Below, in pieces: positions 1 through 11,883 of a stretch of 64,000 nt of DNA; position 1 is the first letter of the stretch; each line of letters opens with the position of its first letter. A model generated the notes under the pieces. It was given only the letters and a program-made list of their open reading frames with translations. It searched no databases and had not been told where the DNA came from. This DNA comes from Lichtheimia corymbifera B2541 (Eukaryota; Mucoromycota; Mucoromycetes; Mucorales; Lichtheimiaceae): assembly GCA_000697475.1 (NCBI GenBank), contig JNEU01001064.1, forward strand, positions 1 through 64,000, written 5' to 3'. The position numbers and the translations under genes were made by a program.

Positions 1-358
1 GGATGATGATGATGATGGATTGGATGAATTGGATGGCATGGAAACGAGGGCTTATATCTTTGACAAGAGAGGATTTATCACCATGGATGATACTGCAACA
101 TTCAAGTCAATGCATGCAACAGCTGCTTTTACAATCATGGATGAAGATGCTATGACGGCAGCAACCAAGAATACAATGACACAACGGCACCTGCTGATTC
201 TTTGTGATGCACTGGTTGGCATCTGGAAGGAAAGGAAGGATAGAAATTTGAAGGCCGGAAGGGGAGATTGGATTATACCCACATCATTGTATCGAGACGC
301 TCTTGTTCCTTCTGTCATATTACATTCATTAAAGCTTCATTGTTCATATGTTCATTAG
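1..358 (+). CDS. Possible 3' end of an unrecognised gene (partial)
   Basis: The frame beginning at base 2 is open from the window edge to a stop at 356-358. It starts with an acidic run (Asp repeats, then GLDELDGMETRAYIF) and ends in a less biased segment containing QRHLLILCDALVGIWKERKD. There is no domain I recognise. Because the open frame runs off the left edge, it could be the last exon of a gene that starts outside the window. It could equally be a chance open stretch next to the repeat-rich DNA that follows. No splice acceptor or poly(A) signal decides between these. Confidence 0.35.
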   Translation, partial: DDDDDGLDELDGMETRAYIFDKRGFITMDDTATFKSMHATAAFTIMDEDAMTAATKNTMTQRHLLILCDALVGIWKERKDRNLKAGRGDWIIPTSLYRDALVPSVILHSLKLHCSYVH

Positions 359-769
359 ACGATGGCTAGTGCCAATAACTGATTGTATACATGTTTAAAT
401 AGACGCTTGTATTTTCAATGTTTATAAACCCATAGTAATGGTACCCAGCAACCCTGCTTGTTACGGAAGCTTGATCCATTGTACTAAGCTTAATCATTAC
501 ATACATCACAGTGCTTACCTATGACAACGCCCCTATCAGCATGATCCACCTTGTATGTATAGCCTTATATAAGAACGAGCCCTAGAGGCAAACAATACCA
601 TTACCGCTCATAGCCTTGGATGCACTGATCACTTATGCTTGTTAACCACACCATCAGAGGCAGGCCTTACCATTTAGGGATTATCTATCATGCACTCTCC
701 ACCAATAAGAGCCCTTCAAACCTTGCCCCTATTAGTTTTATTACACTCTTTTGTAGTATCAGGGTCAAG
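359..769. other. Intergenic, no gene seen
   Basis: AT-rich sequence without a convincing reading frame. The last part, from about 690 (CATGCACTCTCCACCAATA), resembles the sequence just left of the fold-back element at 47.35 kb, so the repeat family may extend further left than the element boundary I give. Confidence 0.5.
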
Positions 770-1187
770 CTATTTAACAACGAACAAAAACCACTTGTAA
801 TACAGCATCACGCTTACAGCATAGTAAAACCATGAAGGTGCCTGTATGTCAAAATTTTACAATGAAGCGTGGGGTCTTTAATAGAACAAAGTTGCTCGAC
901 GGGGTCGAGCGTACCTTTGTTGTGTGCAAGTTTCTCCAATCCCAAATTTCGCAATGCCGCCACCAGCCAAACTGGGTCGACCCTTTGAATTTTTTATGGC
1001 TGGTGGCGACAGTGGATGAATCTGGGATTGTCCATGACGAACATGAGACTTGGAGAGTATATGCTTTTGACCCCTCTTAGTAATTTGTTTATATTAAAGA
1101 CCCCAAGTCTCATTGTAAAGTTTAGAGACACAAGTGATTTTATGTTTTACATATGCTATATGACAGGAGGTCTTTGTTTACTGTCAA
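770..1187. mobile_element. Old copy of a fold-back (MITE-like) element
   Basis: This stretch matches the palindromic element at 47353-47810 along its length. Shared pieces include the left block TTTACAATGAAGCGTGGGGT, the central CCACCAGCCAAA...GGCTGGTGGCGAC inverted pair, and the right block CATTGTAAAGTTTAGAGACA. The two arms are still recognisable as inverted repeats but carry many more mismatches than the 47-kb copy, so this looks like an older insertion. It encodes no transposase, which fits a non-autonomous element. The short frames at 832-1080 and 1016-1237 are by-products of it. Confidence 0.6.
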
Positions 1188-3045
1188 TCGCCTCACTCAC
1201 CTTAGAGCTAAAGGTGCAGAAGAATGTGATTGTGTAACTAGCCGATAGTGCAAACAGTTGAAGGGTCGATGCTACTGGTAGAGCGTGCATAATGGATATT
1301 TACCCCTATACTCCTATAGTAAGGTCCGCCTATGATAGCCCATATGGCACTTTTTTCAAGTTGATCATGGTATAGCTAGTAAGCCAAATAGGATAACTGC
1401 ATCCGGGTATGAGGGGTAATGGTATTGATAGTTGAGATGAGGAATCCATTAAATCGCTACCATGGGAGGCCTTACTATTTGCACCATGTCTCTCGCACCA
1501 TTCTTGATTCAAACCGCCATACCAGGAGAGGTTTGATTGCTGATATCAAATATGACCCTATCATCTTCACTGCTTATGTACACCGAACACGCATACCAAC
1601 ACGAAGAGTAGGTTGACAACATGGCAAGTCACCTTTATGATAACGGGAATGTGCATTAGGCGGATACGTGATTAACTTCCTTGATAGATCTTGTATCATC
1701 TGCCCTCATTTGGCCGATGTACATGCATAGACAACATTGCACTTGGCTTCTCAGACTTATTCCTGGTACGCCCCATCACGTTATCAGCTCATGCACCAAT
1801 TTATCAATGCATCATCCCCAACAGACAGCAGAAATACCCACGCCCACAAAGCACAATAAAAGCATGTTGTCGCCGTCCATCATACTCCCACTCAACTCTT
1901 CTCTCTCCCATACTTGCTTGCTTGCTTACAAGGTCAAATGCCCAAGGTTTGTGTGTATTACATCTTTCGACCTGTGAATAAGTGCTGACCTTCGTGGACA
2001 TTCATAGTGCTTCTTTGTATCGGGGCCGTCACTGTGATGTTGGACCCTTATAATGAGGTGAAGCTTGATCATGTTGCTTTATGAGTCACTACTCATACAC
2101 GCCACCTTGTTGCTTTTAATATAGTTATCTCTCCGTGAAGCATCTGCAAAAGTTGGTTTAGATACCATGGTCTACTTTGAGTGCTGAAGTTGTCATGGCG
2201 CATTTAACATTGGTGCAAATAGCAAAAGTCCTCAACCTCTGACTCTGATGGGGGTGATTTAACGGCTTCCTGACTCACCACCAGGCACGTACAGAATCAT
2301 ATACGTGACAAATATGACACAGAATTAGGAGCGAGCCAGTACGGAAAGAAAGTCGACTTGCTCGTTGCGCAAACGAAAGACTCTTCTCGTGATTTGTCGG
2401 CATTCAAGTGGAATAAGCAAAACATCAATGCCAAACAAACCACCTTACAGCAAAGCAAAAACATTCGATCAAACAAATGCAACCTAGCGAGGACAATGGG
2501 AATGAACCCACTTGAAACTGATAGGCAAGAATGTTATACGATCGGGATGGACTGGAGAGGTATGCTTTATCATTGTCATGTTTTGAAAGATCCTAACTTG
2601 GAAATGTGTAGGTTTTTCTGGTGTGATGTATACGGTTCACAAGATGGGAACTATTTACGTTAGCAAGTCCTTGGGAGATCTGCTATTGACCAGCAATAAT
2701 TCCTGCAAAGCCTTATTAGCTGTTCTTTGGAGGTTGACGATGGTGTTCCCCAAAATTACATAAGAGTGCGTAAAGCAAGACAATGCTTATTTGCCAGCAA
2801 CCCTATGTATGACATACCAGTATTCTTTGTCCTCGAACCATCTTCGCTATATCGACAACCAAGAAGGAAATGGCAACATGCAAGGTCGATATGGTGGTGG
2901 CATGTCTTTTTCCGGCAATAGAGCTATACCATCATTTTCAACCCCTCCCTATTGTTCCCTCTTCCATCCATGTCAAGAAAAAAAAAAGTCGATTTATATG
3001 AACAATTCAAGTCAAATTAAATGGAGGCTATGGTTGTCTACTAGT
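1188..3045. other. Gene-poor, decayed sequence with a family leader fragment
   Basis: No intact gene is visible. At about 1780-1910 is a fragment resembling the leaders at 40.23 and 45.23 kb (an ACCCACGCCCAC motif, a TATA-like AATAAAA, then TGTTGTCGCC). Around 2358-2663 a 101-codon frame contains TDRQECYTIGMDWRG. This has a protein-like look and may be a remnant of a gene that used that leader, but stops and lost frames follow it up to 2921. I cannot name it. Confidence 0.4.
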
Positions 3046-6000
3046 CTAATATTTACAAGAAGCGAGGTGTTCGTGTATCTGTGGCAGGGTAAATGAATAG
3101 GTGGAATCGCAATGAGGGCAATACCAATATATCTTGACATGTCGAGGGATGCGTTGTTCTTCGATTGGGATACTGGATGCAGTAGATGGTGTATCGAGGC
3201 TATTGTAATGGATCACCGATGTAATTTGTATTCCTTCACGTATCACTAATGAATACTACGTTAGCTGACCGTATGCTACTGTTGGCTGAAATCATCCAAT
3301 ACCCTCACCTTCTTTGGGATTCCATGAGCGAGGGATGCCTTCTTGCTCCTCGACGGGTGCTTTATATTTCGGATACTATGATAGCATTGTCAGTAAAGTA
3401 AATGTGCTATGCACCCTCCATAATACACCTACCATCTTGATGAGTTCAGAAGGCTTGGCGATTCTGAATTCAGCTGATATGGCCGTCTCCATAGCCTCTG
3501 CCAATTGAGCTAGTAGATGGATGTTTATAAGCAAGCTTGATATCTTCTTGCATTTTCGATATTTACCTGCTAATTGGGATACCTGCTCCTGATAGCGAGC
3601 TTCCACAGCTGGTGTCCATAGATCAGTGGTTGTATCATCTTGCTGCCTTTGCTGTTCCTCTTTGATAATACGTTTGATAACTTTGGGCATATTCTCGTCG
3701 GCAATATCAGGGGTAACAACATAATCTTCAATCGCTTGATGAGCTACTCGCTTGATGACCAATGTTTCATGTTAGTATTTGGGTATTTAAGGAACACAGC
3801 GTTTAATCCACTTACCCTGCCTAAACCACGACCAATGCGTTGATTGAGTAAGCGAAGCCATGTGTTGCGTAATCTGTACGATTGATAGAGTACAAAGGCT
3901 GCCACTTGTGCTGTTCGAAATTGGGCCATATAATACGAGTCAAAGACTAGGACACTGCAGTCGGCGTTGGTATCAACTAACCGAGAGATATAAATGAACA
4001 TCGAATCAATCAACCAACACAAGAAGCTTACTTGTTTTCGCGCACAGTAGCAAGGTGTGAATGCCTAAGCATAATTAAATAACGTCAGCTGATCGTCAGC
4101 AATGCAAGATATTTGAGATCTGTCATACCAGGAACACGTGTGATGCCTAAAAGATAAGGTTTGTTTGTTTCCAAGAGTTGCAGGTAACACAGCAGCTGGT
4201 GTTGTAATGCTCGTTCAACAGCTTCATCATCTACCAATTCCACAATGAGCATCCTTGCTTACTTTTGCCGGCTATGTAAACTAACAACAACAACACACCT
4301 TTTCTCACATTCTCGCCAAGACCTTGAACCCAATCTGGATGAGCTGCAATGACACTGGTTGGATGTATGGAAAGGAAATTTTTGACTACACATATCGTGA
4401 TGACGTTGGGATATTAGAAAATCGAGAATCCGATGCCAAAGAGCAAACATGTCACTTACAACGTGTGTGGAATACGATCTCGTTGCTATTGCGATAAGGA
4501 TTGTGAGCATCACCAATGGCGAGTTGGGGATAAAACGCAGAACAAATGATCAACTTGATGAGATCAACGTCGACAGAGCTGAGTAATGCTGCCTTTTGCC
4601 TTAAATCTTTCAAATTGTTGGTCATGGAAAACTCGAGATCACGGATATCGGCAGGACCTTCATTCTCCACTACAAATGACCGTGTCTTTGTTAGATGATA
4701 AGGGGTAAATTATTAGGATGAATGAGCAATAAAACAAAGAAACTTACTTTGCCAATCCTCTTGTCCTTCGTATTCCATTGTTAACACACGTCGTCGTTTG
4801 CTGGATCGTTGTTCGTATCGCTCACGTTTCAGCATATCACGCTTTGATTGTCGCTCTTTCTATTACAGTATTCATCAGCGCCTCTTACCGTAATACTATG
4901 AATGGATGCATACCTCCTTATCCTCAGTGTCCGAATCAGCACTTAAGAATTGCAACAGTCCCGGTTGGAAATCGTTCAGCACCTTCTCAAATTGACGTCT
5001 CATTTTGGCAATCTACAATTACAAAAATGTTAGAATCCTATCATTGAACACTACAAGTCCAATAATACCTCATACAAACGTTGCTCTTCCAAGCCATGTC
5101 TCCTACACCATGAGCGTGACGATATCTTCCGATCAGTCTTTGCATCCAACCATTGTTGCCAAAGGTTCAGTAGAGTAAATGGATCGCCATGCTCTGAATG
5201 AAATATACGTCGGTTCTAGTAGGCTCATTAGCTGTCATAGCCACGCATCTATATTTTCTTCATCCTTCTACTTACCTTGATAATGTCTGAATGCGTCTCC
5301 GGGTTTAATCTCGTAAAAGGCGATTGTACACTGAGACTAGCTGCAATGGTAATGACTGGATCCACAAGATTGAACACCTTTCAAAAGAGAGTTGTCAGCT
5401 TGACCATGACCCCATTTCTCACTGGTATGACCAACATACCGTTGCCATCAAGAGCATCTTGCCAATCACTGCATCCACCGGTAGGTTTGCTAACACGGTT
5501 CCCAATCCAGTAATGTTTTCTGCGTTATCCAGTGCACCAAGGTTTTGAAGAAATTCCATGGATGCATTAATAGCATCTGGATGAGGTGCCTATAGCAAGA
5601 CCCAAATTGTACATTAGGCGACTCTATCCTCCCTCTCCCTCCCACTTGACATTACGTACCTCGATATAATCAAATGTCCTTGGATCACCCAGATCGAGTG
5701 CCTTGATTTGTAATATCAGAGGTTCCAATGGTGCACGTTGAATCTCAGGAACAGCAAAATCATTAAAGTGCTCAAACTCATTCTCCGAGTATAAGCGAAA
5801 GCATTCACCGGGTCCAGTACGTCCACTACGACCAGCACGTTGTTTGGCACTTGCTTTGGAAATCCAGAATTCGCTGAGCTTGCTCATGTTGGATGTTGCG
5901 TCGTGAGTGAGTTCCTTGACCTTTCCAGAATCAACGACGAACCGAATCCCATCAATTGTCAAACTTGTTTCTGCAATGTTGGAGCTGATGATGCATTTCC

Positions 6001-7505
6001 GTACGCCTTCAGGTGGCATATCAAACACTTTTTCTTGCTGATCCACAGCCAAGGTCGAATGTAGCATGAGAATGATCCATTGCTTGTTGTGCTCTGCGTA
6101 CTCCTTAAGCGCATCCGCTAATTGTGATATCTCATTGATGCCGGACATGAAAATCAACAAGTCGCCTCTCTCAGTGATGGGGATGGACTGATCAATGTAT
6201 TCCATGACGCGTCGGTAAGGGGCCGGGTCAACACGCTCACTTTTGCTGGGAACCGATTCTTTGACAATGGCTCTTTGTCGACGATTGTATTCTGCATCAT
6301 TGACCAGATTCTTGTCCTCTTTGTCGGATGTCCAATAATGCGTTTTGACTGTATACATGCGTCCAGGTACATTCAACGTGGGAGCATCGAAATATTGTGC
6401 AAATAACTCGGCGTTGATCGTAGCACTCATCAATACAACATACAAGTCTTGTCGCGTTTGCAATAATCGCTTCAATAGTGCCAATAAGAAATCGCCCATC
6501 ATATGCCGCTCGTGCACCTCATCCACAATAATCACGTCGTACATGGATAAGGTTGGATCTGCTGCATATTGTCGTAGTAATAAACCTTCTGTTAAAAACA
6601 GGACCCGTGTTCGCTTCGTCTTGGTCTTTTCAAATCGCACCTGATAAGCAATCTCTGTTCCAAACTCGTTCAAGGTTTCATAGCTCACACGCCGTGCTAA
6701 TGATGAACATGCAATACGTCGCGGCTGGGTACAGGCAATCTTTCGATATCCGGCTTGCATAAGAATCTGCGGGACTTGAGTACTCTTGCCACATCCAGTA
6801 TCACCAGCAACCAAAAGGACTCGATGTTGTGCAAGCGTGTGTAGAATAGCATTGGCGTATGCTGTGATGGGTAATTCGGCTCGATACTTTTCAAGCTTTT
6901 CTTTGAGATTCGTCCTCTTTTTGTGTTGAAAATCATGAAACAAGATCAATGCATGTCGTAATAGTTCGCCTTCGCTTTGTAAAAGAGAGGATGATGTGCC
7001 GTGTTGTGCTGATGATGATGATGATGATGATGGTGTTGCTGATTGTAAACTTTCTTTGAGTTTAACAAAGAATCCTATATATATAGCTGTTAATAACAAA
7101 ATGCATTCATTCATTAATTCTTAATATACCTTCAAATTCATAATAAATGGGAGATCCACGAGGCATCATCCATGCTGCCAACCCATCTCGTTTACGTGAA
7201 AAGAATATCTCGTCGCTCTCATGGCTCCAAGGTCGATCATCACTCAATATCAGTTTGCCGCGTTGTTGTTTGATAAACGCCTGTCCTTTCTCAAGTGCCT
7301 CTGCTTTTTTGCTTGGATCGCGTAACTAGATCGAGTCAATGTCAGTGTCGAGAGGACGACGACTTTTGTGCGATCGGCTTACAATGTCTCTGAGATTCCA
7401 TGTTTTTGCTTTCAGGGCAGCCTCGTTCTTTATGAGTCGCCCGTCAATGTCGTATCGTTCTTCAGGAATGTATTCCTTGTGTCGTCGTCTGCGGTGTTGG
7501 CTCAT
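3046..7505 (-). CDS. DHX34: DEAH-type RNA helicase, DHX34-like
   Basis: DExH-box ATPase of the DHX34 type; in animals DHX34 promotes nonsense-mediated mRNA decay by acting on UPF1 phosphorylation. The start at 7505 (MSQHRRRRHKEYI) follows a short leader. Exons I can place are 7505-7383, 7325-7130 and the large core exon 7074-5660; at least nine smaller ones follow down to 3046. The core exon has motif I GDTGCGKSTQ, motif II DEVHERH (the DHX34 variant of DEAH), SAT in MSATIN and motif VI QRAGRSGRTG. HA2/OB-type exons follow (DNAENITGLGTVLANLPVD; NLWQQWLDAKTD). The final exons contain WYCPHCDSTYSFTL...HLASC, a Cys/His finger as at the end of animal DHX34. A poly-Ser tract near residue 120 comes from a GAT repeat read in reverse. 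It is divergent with BRO1. Paralogue PRP43 lies at 42-44 kb but has the canonical DEAH. Confidence 0.85.
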
Positions 7506-7624
7506 GAACACAGAGAGTTGAAAGCGGGAAGAGAAAAAAAGAGACCAGCGAAGGGCAAGTTTCATGCGGGTACCAAGTCAGCTGGGTTGCCAAGAAGGCT
7601 TTCTTTCCTTGTCTACTCCACACC
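7506..7624. promoter_or_regulatory. Shared divergent promoter of DHX34 and BRO1
   Basis: Only 119 bp separate the two start codons, which point away from each other. The strand leading to DHX34 is rich in pyrimidines (CTTTTTTTCTCTTCCC), like other leaders in this window. No TATA box is evident on either side, so both genes probably rely on TATA-less housekeeping initiation. Confidence 0.6.
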
Positions 7625-10600
7625 ATGGCACAGCTACAAATCCCATTTATCAGTGTGCCTCCCAAACGCACTCAAGATGTCGATTGGATATATCCACTCA
7701 AGCATTACATTGCTCATGTCTATCAAGAAGACCCAGAAAAGTACAATGAGGAAGCTCACATGCTGAATCGGTTACGCCAAGACACGCGTGGAGCTGGCAA
7801 GGATACCACGGGAAGAGATTTATTATACCGCTATTTTGGTCAGTTGGAACTCCTTGATCTACGTTTCCCAGTGGATGAAAAGAATGTCAAGGTCTTATTC
7901 AACTGGTAAGTCATAATGGGAGGGATGATATTGTACCTGATAATAATGATCACTATTAGGTACGACGCTTTTAATGGACGACCTACTGCACAATATTCCC
8001 TTGCATATGAGAAAGCGAGTATCATTTTCAACATTGCAGCCACCTTGTCAGCAATAGCAGCCATTCAGAATCGAGGCGAAGCTGAAGGACGCAAAAAGGC
8101 ATTCAACTATTTCCAAGCAGCGGCAGGAATGTTTCAATACATCAACGACAACTTTTTGCATGCACCATCACAAGATCTAAGTCGAGAGACTGTCAAAGTG
8201 TTGACAGAATTGATGCTGGCACAAGCGCATGAATGTTTTCTGGAAAGCAGTGTACGCGAGAAGAAAAAGGATGGATTGGTCGCCAAGCTTGCGAGTCATA
8301 CAGTCTGGGTCTATGGCAACATTGTCGATGAGTTACAAGATGCCGTTTCACGTGGTGCAGGGATTGATAAAGCTTGGGTCACCTTATGTCAAATCAAGCA
8401 CAAGTATTATCAGGCCTTGGCTCAATTCCATAAGGCAGCGACATGTGAAGTTGAAAGTCATTATGGTGAACAGGTGGCTCGATTGAAAGCGGGTGAAGCA
8501 GCAGCCAAGGAAGCCTCTGGAAAGTTATGCACGAGTCTTATCAGTCAAGTACAGTCTTCTGGCAACAATGTCGATGGCACATTACCAGCAGATAGTGGTA
8601 CGGTGATGCAAGAAATGACAAAGACACTAGCAGCCACTTGTGAGGAGAAATGCACTGCAGCAACACGCGACAATGACATGATTTATCATGACAACGTGCC
8701 TCAAGAATCCATTCTTACGCCTATCGATCGTCTCAAAGCTGTGAAGCCGACACCCATTTCTGATCTCTATGGTCCCAACGATATCAGCAAAGTGATTGGC
8801 CCTGATATATTTGCAAAGTTGGTCCCGCTCAGTGTACACGAGAGTGCATCCATGTATTCTGAAGAAAAGGCAAAGCTTCTTCGAGGCGAATCAGAGCGAT
8901 GTGATTTAGCAAAGGCAGAATTACAGACAGCACTTGATTATATGAAACTCCCTGGATCATTGGACAAGTTTACAAGACAACAGGATCAATCCGTGGATGA
9001 TCTCATGGTGCCAACAAAGGAGACAAAGCAATGGGCGGACGATATTGCTTCAGAAGAGAATCGTACATCTATTCAGGAGCTGATGGAGACCCTGGAGGGA
9101 TTCAAGCGACATGCATCACAAAAATTGGATGAAGCCACATTTGGCCTTGACAAGGAAATGCATGAATGTGAACGTATGCGTGTAAGTAGTATGGAGGGGA
9201 TGATGACGATGATGATCTATGTCAATGCTGACATTGGGATGATGATGCTAGGTCAAGTATGGTGATCAATGGACACAGCAGCCCTCTTCGCAAACTACAA
9301 GTGATTTCCGACGTGATATCAAGAATCACCGAACCACTTTGCAAACGGCAGCTCAATCTGATGGTGATATTTTGCAACGATATGAAGGGATCAAGGAGGA
9401 TATTGCAGTGTTAAAACAAGGAGGCAAAAGCACTGCTCTGGAAAAAGTCTTTTCGGATGGCACATCTTTGGCTTTCAAACAAGATTCAAGTAACAGTGGT
9501 GCACAAAGTTTACTGGATTTGGATATGCCCACGAGCAATCAAGGAGGACAAGAGAGCTTGAAGGATAAGGTCAACAAGGTCGAGAATGCGTTGGAGAAAT
9601 TACGAAGAATTGAGAGTGAACGCAATGAAACGCTTCAAGATCTCAGGGAAAAGGTAGATATCTGTCATTGCTGTGGATGATGGGGTTTTTTATTCATATT
9701 TTCGTTGTAGACCTTGGATGATGACATTTCAAACGTCTTGATTCTCAACAAAAAAGCTCCCAATGTCGAACAGCAAATCTTTGCCAGTGAGCTTGAAAAG
9801 TACCAATCCCATCAGCAACGTATCACAGTGACGATCCAACGACAACAGCAAGCTATTCGTGAATTGACGGATGCATACAAGTCATTAATGGAGGATAAGG
9901 AGGCATCTACATTGCAGACACGCTATGATCGGATACAAGCTCAACAACGGAAGGTGATTGATCGGTTCAAGAATGCAAAGGATCGATACTTTAATGTCAA
10001 GGAAGATCTCACGTAAGTTAAAGTTCAAATCTACTATCGTACCCATACAACAATGACTATCGATATTAACCTTGTTATTTAGCAAAGGGATCCAATTTTA
10101 CTCCAATGCATGTGATGTGATTGATGCGTTATATGGCAACATCCAGCGATTTCTACGAGAACGAGAGAATGAGAGAGAGCGACTTTCTGAGCAGCTACAA
10201 AGCAACCAAACTGCGAGAGAACAGGAGATCTTGAAGGAGAAGCTTCAGAATTATGGATCCGCTCCTCCTGTGCCTACAACATCCACCTCCCAGGGTACTG
10301 TCGACAATAATGTATCTCGACTCGTTGAACAAGCCCGTACCATGTCTTTGGGTGATTCTAATTCTACGCCCAGTTCATACGGAAATATGCCGATCTCTCA
10401 ACAGCCTTATGCATCACCATTGCATGCCACGTCTACCAGCAGTGGTGTTGGGTCAACAGCAGTGCCAATGTATAATCCTGCTTTCCAACAACAACAGCAG
10501 CAGCCTACAACACCAACATCAACAGGTTATGGTTATGGTGGTGGTCCTCCTCCTCCTCCTCCTTTACAACAACAACAACAACAGCAGCAGCAGCCTCCGT

Positions 10601-11094
10601 TGCCGCCTAAACCACCATCTTCATCGCAGACACCTACCACCGCCGGTACATATAGCATGTTATCAGCACCTTATCATCATACACCCGCCAACATGCAACA
10701 ACCACCACCCGTCCCTCCATCACCATCTCCTTATGGTAACATGCCACCACAGCAGCAGCAACAGCAACAACAACCACTTGGTAATGCCTATACGCCCATG
10801 TCAGTAGGAGTAGGAAATCGTGGTCCAGATCCATATTATGCAACGGCACCACCGCCACCGCCACCTCAACAACAGTATCAGCCATATCCAGTTCCCATGT
10901 CATCACATCCTCCTCCTTCTGGTGGTACACAATATCCTACTTATGGCATGCAATATCAACAGCAACCACCACCTGCACATTACTCTCAGCAACCTCCAAC
11001 ACCACAACAGCAACCGCCACCACCTCAACAAGGATCTGCGAACAATCCACCTTATTGGCAAGGAAGTAGCAGCAGTGGATCACTTTTGGATTAG
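7625..11094 (+). CDS. BRO1: BRO1-domain ESCRT-associated protein
   Basis: Vacuolar sorting factor of the Bro1/Alix/PalA family, which binds ESCRT-III (Snf7) on endosomes and helps recruit the Doa4 deubiquitinase. Exons 7625-7905, 7960-9181, 9252-9653, 9711-10012 and 10083-11094 give 1072 residues with all phases consistent. The N-terminal Bro1 domain is clear: FISVPPKRTQDVDW at the start, then NWYDAFNGRPTAQYSLAYEK, DNDMIYHDNVP and MYSEEKAKLLRGE. A long coiled-coil V-domain follows, and the C-terminal 300 residues are Pro/Gln-rich with poly-Q runs and PPPPP segments. I favour BRO1 over the pH-pathway paralogue PalA/Rim20 because of the NDNFLHAPSQDLSRETVK segment and the long proline tail; PalA remains possible. 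Confidence 0.85.
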
Positions 11095-11694
11095 CTATTT
11101 GTAGTTTATTTCTGGATAGCAAGTTACATAAATGGTAGCAGGAGAAATGAAAGCGTGATAAACTTGTATATTGTGATGTGTGTTGTATAAAAGCGTGTGT
11201 GTGATACAAACATGTAATTACTGCTCCTTGTTGCACTGCATCATCATCCCTCATCGACATATGGCTTCTCCTAATCACCATCTTGCTACTACTATTACCA
11301 CGACCACCAGCTGCCACTACATCATCCAACCATATCCATGGTCCAATGGGTACATACAATAAGGGGATGGGGCTTATTATCGGACACAAAGGATACGAAT
11401 AGAAAGTGCAAAGCAGCAGCAGCAGCAAACCATATGTCAAAAACCTTAATTATGAACGTGTTCAAAGTAGAAAAAGATGTATTCGATGCGATACACTTTG
11501 CCATGCTCTTTCTATATGTTATTAAGGAGAAGATGATGGGTTGTTGTTTATTTCTCCAATGGGGCTTTTTTTAATGTGTCTCGGGAGGAAGATGACGGAA
11601 AAAGCTCGCATCCCATTTTACGCGACTTGTAACTCCTTGACATCCTTGTTGCCCCAACAACTATCACTCACTCACATCACACTTATCCATCAAC

Positions 11695-11716
11695 CTCTCT
11701 CTCTCTCTCTCTCTCT
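11695..11716. repeat. (CT)n microsatellite in the G-alpha leader
   Basis: An uninterrupted CT run, followed by further pyrimidine-rich stretches up to about 11770, lies in the sequence leading to the G-alpha start. Pyrimidine-rich leaders are common before genes in this window; this one is the most repetitive. Confidence 0.8.
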
Positions 11717-11883
11717 TTGTGTGTGCTCTCTCTCTTTTTTTTTACCCCTTGTCCTCTCCTTTCACGCACTCAACCTGACTTGAACACCACACTTTTTCTT
11801 TTCTTGATCCCTCATACACACACGCGCACCCCTTTTTCTCTCTTTCTAATATACATCACTTCCACTCCCTTCTTTGAAACACC

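Noticed and set aside
10253..10930. Long frames overlapping the BRO1 tail on both strands
   Set aside because: They are translations of CAA/CAG and CCA/CCT repeats in other frames, with only His/Ser/Leu or Val-rich low complexity.
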